A stretch of 18,225 nt of DNA from Scatomorpha intestinigallinarum. GTDB taxonomy: Bacteria; Bacillota; Clostridia; Oscillospirales; Oscillospiraceae. Location of the stretch: positions 1-18,225 of the forward strand of contig DVHH01000172.1 of assembly GCA_018712225.1 (NCBI GenBank). Reading direction: 5' to 3'. A model generated the notes under the pieces. That model saw only the letters and a program-made list of their open reading frames with translations. It was not told the DNA's origin and searched no databases. Numbering within the stretch: position 1 is the stretch's first letter; each line of letters opens with the position of its first letter. A program made the translations under genes and the position numbers. Below are positions 6,725 to 13,552 of this stretch, piece after piece.

Positions 6725-8680
6725 TCATGAGGCCGTGTCCCGGCTCTCCAGCTCTCTCAGCCGTTTGTACACAGTTCCCCGGGAGATCCCCAGGTGCCGC
6801 GCAGCCTTGGCCTTGTTGCCGTTGAAACGGATGAGCGTCTCAACGAGCCGCTCTTCCTCCGCGCTGCGCAGGTCCAGGGCGCGCTCGCCCCTGGCTGCCG
6901 TCAGCGGCACGCCCAGCTCCGAGTCCCCAAGCGGCCCGCTGACCGAAAGGGGGCTCCCGCTGCGTGCATTCACGAGGCTGCGCTCGATGATGTTCCGCAG
7001 CTCGCGCAGGTTCCCGGGCCAGGCGTAGCCACGGAAGAGCTCCAGCGTCTCGGGCGTGACGCTGTATACGTTCTTGCCGTAGCGCGCTGAGAGGATGCTC
7101 ACGAAATAATTGCTGAGCTTTTCAAGGTCGTCCAGGCGCTCACGCAGGGGCGGGAGGCCCAGGCGCAGGACGTTCAGGCGGTAGTACAGGTCCATGCGGA
7201 AGCTGCCGCTGTTCACCCGGTTTATGAGCTCGCTGCCCGCTGTGGCGATTATGCGCACGTCCACATGTATGCTCTCCTCCCTGTTGGCGGGGGTGATAAG
7301 CCCGTCGTCCAGAAAGCGCAGGAGGAAGCTCTGCATCTCCGGGGACATCTCGGAGATGTCGTCCAAAAACAGGGTGCCTCCGTCGGCCAGCTCCAGCTTC
7401 CCGGCCTTTTCCGGCGTGCCGAAGAGCAGGGACCCGGCGTTGTCCCGCGTGAAGCCGCCGCAGTTTATGGGGATGAAAGGCCCGCTGAACCGGGGGCTGG
7501 CGTTGTGTATAGCCTGGGCGAAAAGCTCCTTGCCCGTGCCGCTCTCCCCGGTTATGAGCACGTTTGCCGGGCTGCACGCGGCGGCGCGCGCGGCGGCCTT
7601 CACCCTGCGCATGACGGAGCTCTCTGCGATTATGTCCTGGAAGTTGTACACCGCGTTGTGCCTCTGCGCCGCGGCGCTGTAGCGCCTTATCTGCTCCGCC
7701 GTCTTTATCACGACCTTGAGGCCTATTATGTTCTGCTCCTCACGTATGGGCAGGCACTCGACATAGTAGAACCTGCTGTGCTCCTCTCCGAAGGAGAGCT
7801 GCACGTTTCCGGCGGCTATCTCCTTTCCCGAGGTGAGCGCCTTGAGCACGAAGGAGAGCCCGGGCAGCTTGCTGCGGAGGGACTTGCCGACTATCGAGGT
7901 GACGGGTATACCGAACTCGTTTTCAAAGCGGCTGTTCACGAAGGTCACGTCCCCGGAGTCGTCCACCAGAAGGATAATGTCCGCAGTATACTGCACCGAC
8001 TGCTCCAGCAGGCTGAACCGCCGCTCCATGTGCGGATAGAGGATGCGGTTTTTGTACGTGAAATCCCCGGCTTCCAGGACGAAATTGGCCGAATTGAAGG
8101 CGTTCCGGTTGCACTTTTCCAGGGGTATGAAAATGAGGTTCACGGCGTGGAAGCCGTTGGCGGCGGAGGTCTCGCCGTAGCGGGCGATGCAGACGAGGTC
8201 GGTGAACAGGCGGGAGTAATTCGCCTCACCCGAGCTGTAGCAGGTCACAAATGGCCTGGAAATGGCCGTGTTCCCGGCGAAAACGCCCACGTTCTCCACG
8301 GAGAATTTTGTGCCTATGCGTATGCCCCGGCGCTTGAGCGTGCGGAGCAGCTCCTCGTTGCCGCTCTTGTGAAATGCCACGAGCTGCGCGTCAAGGTAGA
8401 AGATGGCCCCGCCGAGCTTGTCCAGCGCGGTATTGCGGCTCTCGTAGTAATCCTTGAAATATGCCAGGTGGCATTTGGAAATGTCGTCTATCCTGTCAAA
8501 GACGCGCAGGTCCCGCTGCTCGTCCGTGAGCTTCATGCAGTCGGGATCCACCCCGGCGCTGCGGGACCGCTCCCAGCCCTCCACGACCTTTCTGAACTTC
8601 GGCTCGCAGACGCCGAGGGTACCCTCCAGGAATTCCTTTTTCAGCTCCCTGAGCTGTTCGTTCTGAGTCTGGTTTTTCAT
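6725..8680 (-). CDS. Regulator 1: AcoR-like sigma-54-activator-family protein lacking the GAFTGA loop
   Basis: A 651-residue regulator, with an alternative GTG start at 8710 that would add ten residues. Domain order: AcoR-type N-terminus (GWERSRSAGVDPD, about 35-47), GAF-like sensor (about 50-205), PAS (about 227-325), AAA+ domain (about 346-575) and Fis-type HTH (about 609-645, GNKAKAARHLGISRGTVYKR). Walker A GESGTGK is at 378-384, arginine fingers R495 and R501 in FRMDLYYRLN, and PGNLREL at 555-561. Two features are abnormal. Between LFG and GKLELADGG there are only five residues (TPEKA, nt 7403-7417), where functional activators carry the GAFTGA loop that contacts sigma-54. Walker B ends DD (440-441) instead of DE. 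It probably cannot activate sigma-54 polymerase. A TyrR-like sigma-70 regulator role is likely. It is divergent from acd-etfBA. Confidence 0.9.
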   Translation of the reverse strand: MKNQTQNEQLRELKKEFLEGTLGVCEPKFRKVVEGWERSRSAGVDPDCMKLTDEQRDLRVFDRIDDISKCHLAYFKDYYESRNTALDKLGGAIFYLDAQLVAFHKSGNEELLRTLKRRGIRIGTKFSVENVGVFAGNTAISRPFVTCYSSGEANYSRLFTDLVCIARYGETSAANGFHAVNLIFIPLEKCNRNAFNSANFVLEAGDFTYKNRILYPHMERRFSLLEQSVQYTADIILLVDDSGDVTFVNSRFENEFGIPVTSIVGKSLRSKLPGLSFVLKALTSGKEIAAGNVQLSFGEEHSRFYYVECLPIREEQNIIGLKVVIKTAEQIRRYSAAAQRHNAVYNFQDIIAESSVMRRVKAAARAAACSPANVLITGESGTGKELFAQAIHNASPRFSGPFIPINCGGFTRDNAGSLLFGTPEKAGKLELADGGTLFLDDISEMSPEMQSFLLRFLDDGLITPANREESIHVDVRIIATAGSELINRVNSGSFRMDLYYRLNVLRLGLPPLRERLDDLEKLSNYFVSILSARYGKNVYSVTPETLELFRGYAWPGNLRELRNIIERSLVNARSGSPLSVSGPLGDSELGVPLTAARGERALDLRSAEEERLVETLIRFNGNKAKAARHLGISRGTVYKRLRELESRDTAS

Positions 8681-8703
8681 AGCGCCACCGCCTTTAACGT
8701 TAT

Positions 8704-8781
8704 TGAACACATTTTCCCCCGTAACTCCTTATTTGCGGCCGTGCGTGAACACATATGAACACAAGCGTTCATATGTGTTCA
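8704..8781. promoter_or_regulatory. Compound operator: perfect 15-bp inverted repeat of TGAACACA units
   Basis: TGAACACATATGAAC (8746-8760) and GTTCATATGTGTTCA (8767-8781) are perfect inverted copies separated by 6 nt. The left arm begins a direct repeat of TGAACACA (8746-8753 and 8756-8763). TGTGTTCA (8774-8781) is the inverse copy, and a further TGAACACA lies at 8704-8711, next to the start of regulator 1. The palindrome centre is about 66 bp upstream of the predicted acd transcription start, a typical activator position. It is also upstream of regulator 1, so both divergent transcripts could be controlled. Regulator 1 is the natural candidate binder. Confidence 0.75.
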
Positions 8782-8794
8782 GCTCCGCGAATGT

Positions 8795-8823
8795 TTGAAC
8801 TGCCGCCTCGCCGGTGTTAAGAT
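8795..8823 (+). promoter_or_regulatory. Sigma-70-like promoter of acd-etfB-etfA
   Basis: TTGAAC (8795-8800), a 17-nt spacer and TAAGAT (8818-8823) form the promoter. A TGT just before the -10 (8815-8817 reads TGT) gives an extended -10 element. Both hexamers match consensus at four of six positions, as expected for an activated promoter. No GG-N10-GC sigma-54 element was found on either strand between 8711 and 8861. Confidence 0.6.
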
Positions 8824-8861
8824 GCTGACAGGGCAAACATGTATTGGAGGCTGATACATAT

Positions 8862-10004
8862 ATGAATACTCTACTTACTCGCGAGGAATTAGAGCTCCAT
8901 AAGATCTACCGCGAATACGCCGAAGAGCGCGTGCGCCCGCACACGCTGGAGATAGACCGCGGGCAGTTCGACGTGGGTATTCTCATACACGAGATGCACA
9001 AGCTGGGCTTCTGCGGCATCGTCATACCCGAGGAATACGGCGGGCTGGGCAGCAGCTATGTCCACTATGTCCTGGCCGTCGAGGCCCTGGCGCGCGCCAG
9101 CGGCCCTGTGGCAAAATCCGTCTCGGGCCAGACCAACATGTGCTTCCCCATCCTCAAATACGGCACCGAGGCGCAGAAGCAGAAGTACGTCGTGCCCTGG
9201 GTGCGCGGGGACAAGACCTCCGCCTTCACCCTGACGGAGCCCGGCGCCGGCTCCGACGCCGCGAGCATACAGACCTCCGCCGTGCTGAAGGACGGGCAGT
9301 ACATCGTCAACGGCACCAAGGCCTTCATAACCGGCGCGCGCGAGGCGGATTTCTTCCAGACCTACTGCCAGTTCCGGGACGGCAGCGGCGAAAAGAAGCC
9401 GATGTGCCTGCTCATCGACGTCCACGAGTGCCCGGGCATCACCGTCGGCAGGGACGAGGAGCTCATGGGCATGCGCGCAAAATCCGTGGCCGAGGTCGTG
9501 TTCGACGACGTGCATGTGCCGGAGGAGAACCTCCTGGGCAAGATAGGCGAGGGCTTCCACGTGGCCATGTCCACGCTGGACGCCGGCAGGCTCGGCATTT
9601 CGGCCCTCTGCGTGGGCATGGCGCAGGACGCCATCGACCAGACGGTCAAATACACCCGCGAGCGCATACAGTTCGGCAAGCGCATATCCCAGTTCCAGAA
9701 CACGCAGTTCAAGCTGGCCGAATACCAGACGAAGACCGAAGCCGCGCGGCTCATGGTCTACAACTGCGCCAGCATGATGGACAGCGGCCGCCCCGCCTCC
9801 CACCTGTCCTCCATGGCCAAGTATTACGCCGCGGACGTGCTCAACGAGGTAGTGCGCGGCTGCCTCCAGCTGCACGGCGGCTACGGCTACAGCAAGGAAT
9901 TCGCCATAGAAAAGCTGTACCGCGACGCCAAGCTCACCGAGATATTCGAGGGCACCTCCGAGGTGCAGAAGAAGATAATCGCCAAATGGATGGGCGTCAA
10001 ATGA
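8862..10004 (+). CDS. Acyl-CoA dehydrogenase (short-chain/butyryl-CoA dehydrogenase type)
   Basis: A 380-residue FAD flavoenzyme that oxidises acyl-CoA to enoyl-CoA or, in anaerobes coupled to Etf, reduces enoyl-CoA. Signatures: IPEEYGGLG near residue 52, AFTLTEPGAGSDAASIQT (FAD/substrate-binding signature, about 125-142), RIQFGKRISQFQ (about 268-279), and QLHGGYGYSKEFAIEKLYRDAK before the catalytic region. The catalytic base is E363 in IFEGTSE, so the enzyme looks active. The ATG at 8862 is preferred over an upstream in-frame TTG at 8844, because the GGAGG at 8846-8850 overlaps the latter. It is followed after 17 nt by etfB and then etfA. The order acd-etfB-etfA is that of butyryl-CoA dehydrogenase or caffeyl-CoA reductase (CarCDE) complexes. 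The substrate is not determinable from sequence alone. Confidence 0.95.
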   Translation: MNTLLTREELELHKIYREYAEERVRPHTLEIDRGQFDVGILIHEMHKLGFCGIVIPEEYGGLGSSYVHYVLAVEALARASGPVAKSVSGQTNMCFPILKYGTEAQKQKYVVPWVRGDKTSAFTLTEPGAGSDAASIQTSAVLKDGQYIVNGTKAFITGAREADFFQTYCQFRDGSGEKKPMCLLIDVHECPGITVGRDEELMGMRAKSVAEVVFDDVHVPEENLLGKIGEGFHVAMSTLDAGRLGISALCVGMAQDAIDQTVKYTRERIQFGKRISQFQNTQFKLAEYQTKTEAARLMVYNCASMMDSGRPASHLSSMAKYYAADVLNEVVRGCLQLHGGYGYSKEFAIEKLYRDAKLTEIFEGTSEVQKKIIAKWMGVK

Positions 10005-10021
10005 GAGGGGAGGACGGCAGG

Positions 10022-10804
10022 ATGAACATCATAGTTTTTATAAAGCAGATCCCCGACACCGACAAGGTGCGGCTGGACGAGCACGGCAACCTCCTGCGCG
10101 AGGGCGTCGAGAGCATCATAAACCCCGTGGACAAGAACGCCATCGAGGCGGGCCTGCGCCTGAGGGACGAGCACGGCGGCAAGGTAACGGCCGTCACCAT
10201 GGGTCCGCCGCAGGCTGCGGAGGTCCTGAACCGCGCGCTCTTCATGGGCTGCGACGACGTGGTGCTGCTGAGCGACCGCGCCTTCGGCGGGGCGGACACC
10301 CTTGCCACAGGCTACACCCTGGCCATGGCCGCGAAAAAGCTGGGCGGAGCGGACCTGCTCATCTTCGGCAACCGCGCGGCCGACGCCGAGACCGCCCAGA
10401 CGGGGCCTGTCACGGCGGGCTTTTTGGGCCTGCCGCTCGTCACCTCCGTCTCGGAGCTGAGCGTGGAGGACGGCTGGGCCGTCTGCACGCGCGAGTTCGC
10501 CCTCGGCGTCGAGAAGTGCCGCGTCAGGCTGCCGGCCGTCATCACGGTGAAGCCCGAGCTCAACACGCCCCGCTTCCAGACCCCGGCGAACGTCATCGCC
10601 GGCCTGAAGAAGCCGCTCAAGGTCTGGGACAGCGCCGCGCTGGGCAGCGACAGCTCCAAAACCGGCGTGTGCGGCTCGCCCTCGCGCACCAAGCGCGTGG
10701 TCGCGCCCCCGGCCCGCTCCATGGACACCGAGGTCATAGGCGGCAGCAACGAGGAAATGGCAGGTGCGCTTGCCGCTCTCCTGGCCGGGGAGCACCTTAT
10801 ATAA
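10022..10804 (+). CDS. etfB: Electron transfer flavoprotein beta subunit
   Basis: A 260-residue EtfB, full length. It starts MNIIVFIKQIPDTDKVRLD with the conserved VKQxPD motif and INPVDKNAIEAGLRLR (33-48). ADTLATGYTLA (91-101) and the nucleotide-binding GNRAADAETAQTGP (116-129) follow, then the ETF-beta signature region around LPAVITVKPELNTPRF. The TAQTGP form resembles the TAQVGP of bifurcating Etfs that hold FAD in the beta subunit, rather than the AMP-binding form of mitochondrial-type Etf. That is suggestive only. A frame open upstream from 9140 is the shadow of acd. The ATG at 10022 has GGAGG (10009-10013) 8 nt before it. It is co-transcribed with acd and etfA and passes electrons to or from the acyl-CoA dehydrogenase. 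Confidence 0.95.
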   Translation: MNIIVFIKQIPDTDKVRLDEHGNLLREGVESIINPVDKNAIEAGLRLRDEHGGKVTAVTMGPPQAAEVLNRALFMGCDDVVLLSDRAFGGADTLATGYTLAMAAKKLGGADLLIFGNRAADAETAQTGPVTAGFLGLPLVTSVSELSVEDGWAVCTREFALGVEKCRVRLPAVITVKPELNTPRFQTPANVIAGLKKPLKVWDSAALGSDSSKTGVCGSPSRTKRVVAPPARSMDTEVIGGSNEEMAGALAALLAGEHLI

Positions 10805-10819
10805 ACGGAGGAAGCGGAA

Positions 10820-11797
10820 ATGAGCAAGGATATATGGGTATATGCAGAAACAGTGGACGGCCGGCTCAGCGAGACCGTGCCTGAGCTGCTGACAAAGGCC
10901 GTGGAGCTCAGCGGCAGGCTGGGCGGGCGCGTGGCCGCCGTTTTGACCGGCTCCACCGGGGCCGAGGTCGAAAAGACCCTCTCCGACTACGGCGCGCAGG
11001 CCGTCATCATCGCCGAGAGCGAGGCTCTCGCCTCCTACAGCGCCAGAAACTACGCCGACGCGCTCACGCAGCTATGCAGGAAGTACGAGCCCTCCATCTT
11101 CCTCTTCCCCGCCGGCCCCATAGGCTACGAGGTCGCTCCGCTCGTCATGTGCGCCCTTGGCACCGGGCTCACGGCCGACGCCATAGACCTCTTCGTGGAT
11201 GAGGACGGCGACTTCATTCAGACCACCCCCGGCTTCGGCGGCAGCATCCTCGCGCACATCTGCATAGGCGAAAAGCGCCCGCAGATGGTCACCGTCCGGC
11301 CGAAGGTGTTCGAGCCCCGCCTCGCCGCCGGCAAGCCCGCGGCGGAGCGCATCGTCGAGCCCGTGTCCTGCGAGGCGGACGAGGCTTACGAGCTGCTGGA
11401 GGTCCTGCATGGGCAGGGCGTCGGCGCCGGGCTCAAGGACGCCAAGGTCGTCGTGGCCTGCGGCCGCGGCGTAAAAAAGCAGGAGGACCTGGAGCTCATG
11501 CGCCGCTTTGCGGACAGGATAGGCGGCGTGCTCGCCTGCTCGCGCCCCCTCGTGGACTGCGGCTGGCTGCCGCACGAGCTGCAGATAGGCCAGAGCGGCT
11601 GCACCGTCAAGGCCGACGTCATCATAAACATCGGCATCTCCGGCTCCGCCCAGTACCTGGCCGGGATGCAGAACTCCAAGTGCATCATCAGCATAAACAC
11701 CAACGAATCGGCGCCCATCATGGCCGCCTCGCATTACAGCCTTGCGGCGGATTACCGCAAGCTCATCCCCGCGCTGCTGGCAAAGCTCGGCGGCTGA
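10820..11797 (+). CDS. etfA: Electron transfer flavoprotein alpha subunit
   Basis: A 325-residue EtfA, normal length, without the N-terminal ferredoxin extension found in some clostridial Etf-alpha proteins such as CarE. The N-terminal domain begins MSKDIWVYAET. The C-terminal FAD domain is intact: SRPLVDCGWLPHELQIGQSG (241-260), GISGSAQYLAGM (272-283) and SINTNESAPI (about 291-300), followed by ASHYSLAADY. GGAGG (10807-10811) is 8 nt upstream and the gap from etfB is 15 nt. With EtfB it forms the heterodimer that couples the acyl-CoA dehydrogenase to NADH, ferredoxin or quinone. Which partner cannot be read from sequence. Confidence 0.95.
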   Translation: MSKDIWVYAETVDGRLSETVPELLTKAVELSGRLGGRVAAVLTGSTGAEVEKTLSDYGAQAVIIAESEALASYSARNYADALTQLCRKYEPSIFLFPAGPIGYEVAPLVMCALGTGLTADAIDLFVDEDGDFIQTTPGFGGSILAHICIGEKRPQMVTVRPKVFEPRLAAGKPAAERIVEPVSCEADEAYELLEVLHGQGVGAGLKDAKVVVACGRGVKKQEDLELMRRFADRIGGVLACSRPLVDCGWLPHELQIGQSGCTVKADVIINIGISGSAQYLAGMQNSKCIISINTNESAPIMAASHYSLAADYRKLIPALLAKLGG

Positions 11798-11811
11798 GGG
11801 CGTTTGGGCAG

Positions 11812-11847
11812 AGAGCTCCCGCATCCCATGGGTGCGGGAGCTCTTTT
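11812..11847 (+). terminator. Intrinsic terminator of acd-etfBA
   Basis: AGAGCTCCCGCA (11812-11823) / TGCGGGAGCTCT (11833-11844) is a 12-bp stem enclosing TCCCATGGG, with a TTTT tail at 11844-11847. The homology of the convergent CoA-transferase remnant ends exactly at the outer edge of this hairpin. Confidence 0.9.
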
Positions 11848-12006
11848 CATACCGTTGGCGTAATAGGCAAAGCGCCTGCCGGCCTCGCCGCCGGGGACCT
11901 CGACCTTTATGACCTCCGCGCCGTAGTCTGCGAAATAGGAGCCGACGATGGGGCCGGCGGCGTTGGTGGTGAAGTCAAGGACTTTGACGCCCTCAAGTAT
12001 TTTCAT
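11848..12006 (-). pseudogene. 5' fragment of a family III (CaiB/BaiF) CoA-transferase
   Basis: The first 52 codons give MKILEGVKVLDFTTNAAGPI, VGSYFADYGAEVIKVEVPGG and EAGRRFAYYANG. This is the standard N-terminus of CaiB/BaiF-type CoA-transferases (L-x-G-x-KVLD, AGP, ADxGAEVIKVE), which move CoA between carboxylic acids. Full-length members have roughly 400 residues. Here family similarity ends at 11851, where the frame runs into the antisense of the etfA terminator and the etfA 3' end, stopping at 11752. The catalytic Asp region is missing, so this is a remnant. Its ATG overlaps the stop of the upstream OYE gene (ATGA), as in an operon. A deletion or inversion breakpoint, or an assembly join, at about 11848-11851 would explain it. 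Confidence 0.8.
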
Positions 12007-13376
12007 GTCTTTATCTCAACGCCCAGCTCGCGGCAGGTGTGCTCCAGCCACTGGCCTAGGTAGCGGATATCGTAGCGGCGCGGGGGCGTGGCGGCGAAGA
12101 GGGACAGGCCGATGGTCCTGTTGCGCTTCTCCCAGATGGTGACCTTGTGGCCGCGCAGCGCGGCGACGCGGGCGAACTCCATGCCGGAGGGGCCGGCGCC
12201 GATAACGAGGATGCGCTCGGGGTGCTCGCTCTTCTTCTCGGTGGGCATGAGGCCGTTCTCGTCGGAGAGCTCGGTCTCGCGGTTGCACTCGTAGTTGCCT
12301 ATGCAGCCGATGGGCTTGCTGACCATGGCCATGTCGAGACACTTGGCGTTGCAGCCGACGCAGGGGCGGATGTCCTCGGCCTTGCCGGCGATGGCCTTGT
12401 TGACGACGTCGGGGTCGGCCAGGAAGGGGCGGCCCATGACGATGGCGTCGAAGTCGCCGCGCTCGATGAGCTCCTCAGCCTTGGCGATGTTCATGCGCAT
12501 GCCCTGGGCGACGGGGGCCTTGACCCTGGCCTTTATCTGGCGGCCGAGGTAGGACCAGGCGCCGTGGGGGACCTCCATGGTGATGAGGGGCACGGCGGAC
12601 TCATGCCAGCCGGCGGTGATGGAGAAGCCGTCCACATAGCCGGTCTTGTCCAGCAGCTCGCAGATCTCAGCAATGTCGTCGCAGTTGCAGCCGCCGTCCA
12701 TGAAGTCGCTGCCGCTCACGCGCAGGGAGATGGGGTAGTCGGGGCCGACGGCCTTGCGCATGCCCTCAAGGGTCTCGACCATGAAGCGGTTGCGGTTCTC
12801 AAGGGAGCCGCCGTATTCGTCGGTGCGGTGGTTCGTCAGCGGGGACCAGAACTGGCCGTAGAGATAGCCGGAATTGGTCTCGATCTCAATGCCGTCGAAG
12901 CCGGCCTTCTTCGCAATGACCGCGGCCTCGGCCTGCCACTCGACAAACTCCTTTATCTCCTCGCGGGTCAGCTCGCGGGGCATCTCGAAATGCGTGAACC
13001 TGCCGGGGATGGGAGAGGGCGCGACCGCCTGCTCGCCCTGGATGCTGGCGCGGTTGGCGCACCTGCCCCTGTGCATCAGCTGCGCAAAGACCTTGCTGCC
13101 GCCCTCGTGGATGGCGTCGGTCAGCTTTTTGAGAGAGGGGATGAACTTCTCGTCGGTAAGCATGGCGCCGTGGTTGGGGTTGTAGCGGTCCTTGTCCCAC
13201 TGCATGTTCGCAAAGACAATGAGACCGACGCCGCCCATCGCGCGCCTGCGATAGAACTCAACAACGTCGTCCATGATGAAGCCCTCGACCGTGTGGCCGA
13301 TGCTCATGGGGGACATGACGACCCTGTTTTTGAGCTCCAGCTGATTGATCTTTACCGGTGTGTAAAGTTTTTTCAT
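12003..13376 (-). CDS. NADH:flavin oxidoreductase / 2-enoate-reductase-like protein, C-terminally truncated
   Basis: A 457-residue OYE-family iron-sulfur flavoprotein. An FMN TIM barrel occupies about residues 1-335 (QLMHRGR near 99-105, GYLYGQFWSPLTNHRTDEYGG 170-190, AIVMGRPFLADPD 311-323). A [4Fe-4S] site follows (C339, C342, C346, C358; Cx2Cx3Cx11C), and an FAD-binding GAGPSG is at 393-398. 2-Enoate reductase, BaiCD/BaiH and dienoyl-CoA reductase relatives continue for about 200 more residues with the NAD(P)-binding part. This one stops at LGVEIKT. The usual active-site His/Asn (or His/His) pair in the EIHxxHGYL motif is replaced by E166 and S169 (EIETNSGYL). The ATG at 13376 has AGGAGG 5 nt upstream; the frame open to 13532 is not used. 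It lies behind a sigma-54 promoter, downstream of regulator 2. Confidence 0.9.
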   Translation of the reverse strand: MKKLYTPVKINQLELKNRVVMSPMSIGHTVEGFIMDDVVEFYRRRAMGGVGLIVFANMQWDKDRYNPNHGAMLTDEKFIPSLKKLTDAIHEGGSKVFAQLMHRGRCANRASIQGEQAVAPSPIPGRFTHFEMPRELTREEIKEFVEWQAEAAVIAKKAGFDGIEIETNSGYLYGQFWSPLTNHRTDEYGGSLENRNRFMVETLEGMRKAVGPDYPISLRVSGSDFMDGGCNCDDIAEICELLDKTGYVDGFSITAGWHESAVPLITMEVPHGAWSYLGRQIKARVKAPVAQGMRMNIAKAEELIERGDFDAIVMGRPFLADPDVVNKAIAGKAEDIRPCVGCNAKCLDMAMVSKPIGCIGNYECNRETELSDENGLMPTEKKSEHPERILVIGAGPSGMEFARVAALRGHKVTIWEKRNRTIGLSLFAATPPRRYDIRYLGQWLEHTCRELGVEIKT

Positions 13377-13397
13377 ACGAACCTCCTGTTTGGATAC

Positions 13398-13449
13398 TGT
13401 CGGCCGGCAGCTTTTTGCGTATGTCGGCAGAGTGTTTCCGTTGTCGGCA
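13398..13449. repeat. Three TGTCGGC repeats in the OYE leader
   Basis: TGTCGGCC (13398-13405), TGTCGGCA (13422-13429) and TGTCGGCA (13442-13449) are spaced 24 and 20 nt apart, about two helical turns each. The first sits in a near-palindrome, CTGTCGGCCGGCAG. They lie between the sigma-54 promoter and the start codon. The hexamer TGTCGG also occurs upstream of regulator 2 (15578-15583). This is a candidate regulator-binding array. Confidence 0.45.
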
Positions 13450-13458
13450 AATATTAAG

Positions 13459-13474
13459 TGCAAAAAACGTGCCA
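13459..13474 (-). promoter_or_regulatory. Sigma-54 (-24/-12) promoter of the OYE gene
   Basis: On the minus strand the sequence reads TGGCACGTTTTTTGCA, a full match to the TGGCACG-N4-TTGCA consensus with GG and GC ten bases apart. The transcription start would be near 13448, about 70 nt upstream of the ATG. This promoter needs RpoN (encoded at 15781-17124) and an enhancer-binding protein, most simply regulator 2. Confidence 0.9.
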
Positions 13475-13480
13475 ACCCCC

Positions 13481-13527
13481 AAACAAAAAGGGAGCCCGAA
13501 GAATCATCTTTTGTTTCTTCGGGCTCC
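13481..13527 (-). terminator. Intrinsic terminator of regulator 2
   Basis: GGAGCCCGAAGAA (13491-13503) / TTCTTCGGGCTCC (13515-13527) is a 13-bp stem with an 11-nt loop, followed on the minus strand by CTTTTTGTTTG. It separates the regulator 2 transcript from the sigma-54 promoter just downstream. Confidence 0.9.
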
Positions 13528-13552
13528 AACACATATTCTGTTCCTGCCGGCT

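Noticed and set aside
7435..7462. GGFTRD in regulator 1 as a displaced GAFTGA loop
   Set aside because: It directly follows PINC, before the LLFG segment, so it aligns with the CAAIP region and not with loop 1. The true loop position holds only TPEKA.
8677..8712. An 11-codon leader frame (MCSITLKAVAL) whose stop overlaps the regulator 1 ATG as ATGA
   Set aside because: It is too short to support by sequence, and the nearest AAGGAG is 12 nt away. It is noted only as a possible coupling device.
7265..8758. A 497-codon plus-strand frame opposite regulator 1, and a 436-codon one at 12147-13457 opposite the OYE gene
   Set aside because: Same shadow effect. The minus-strand genes have motifs, ribosome sites and terminators, and the plus frames have none.
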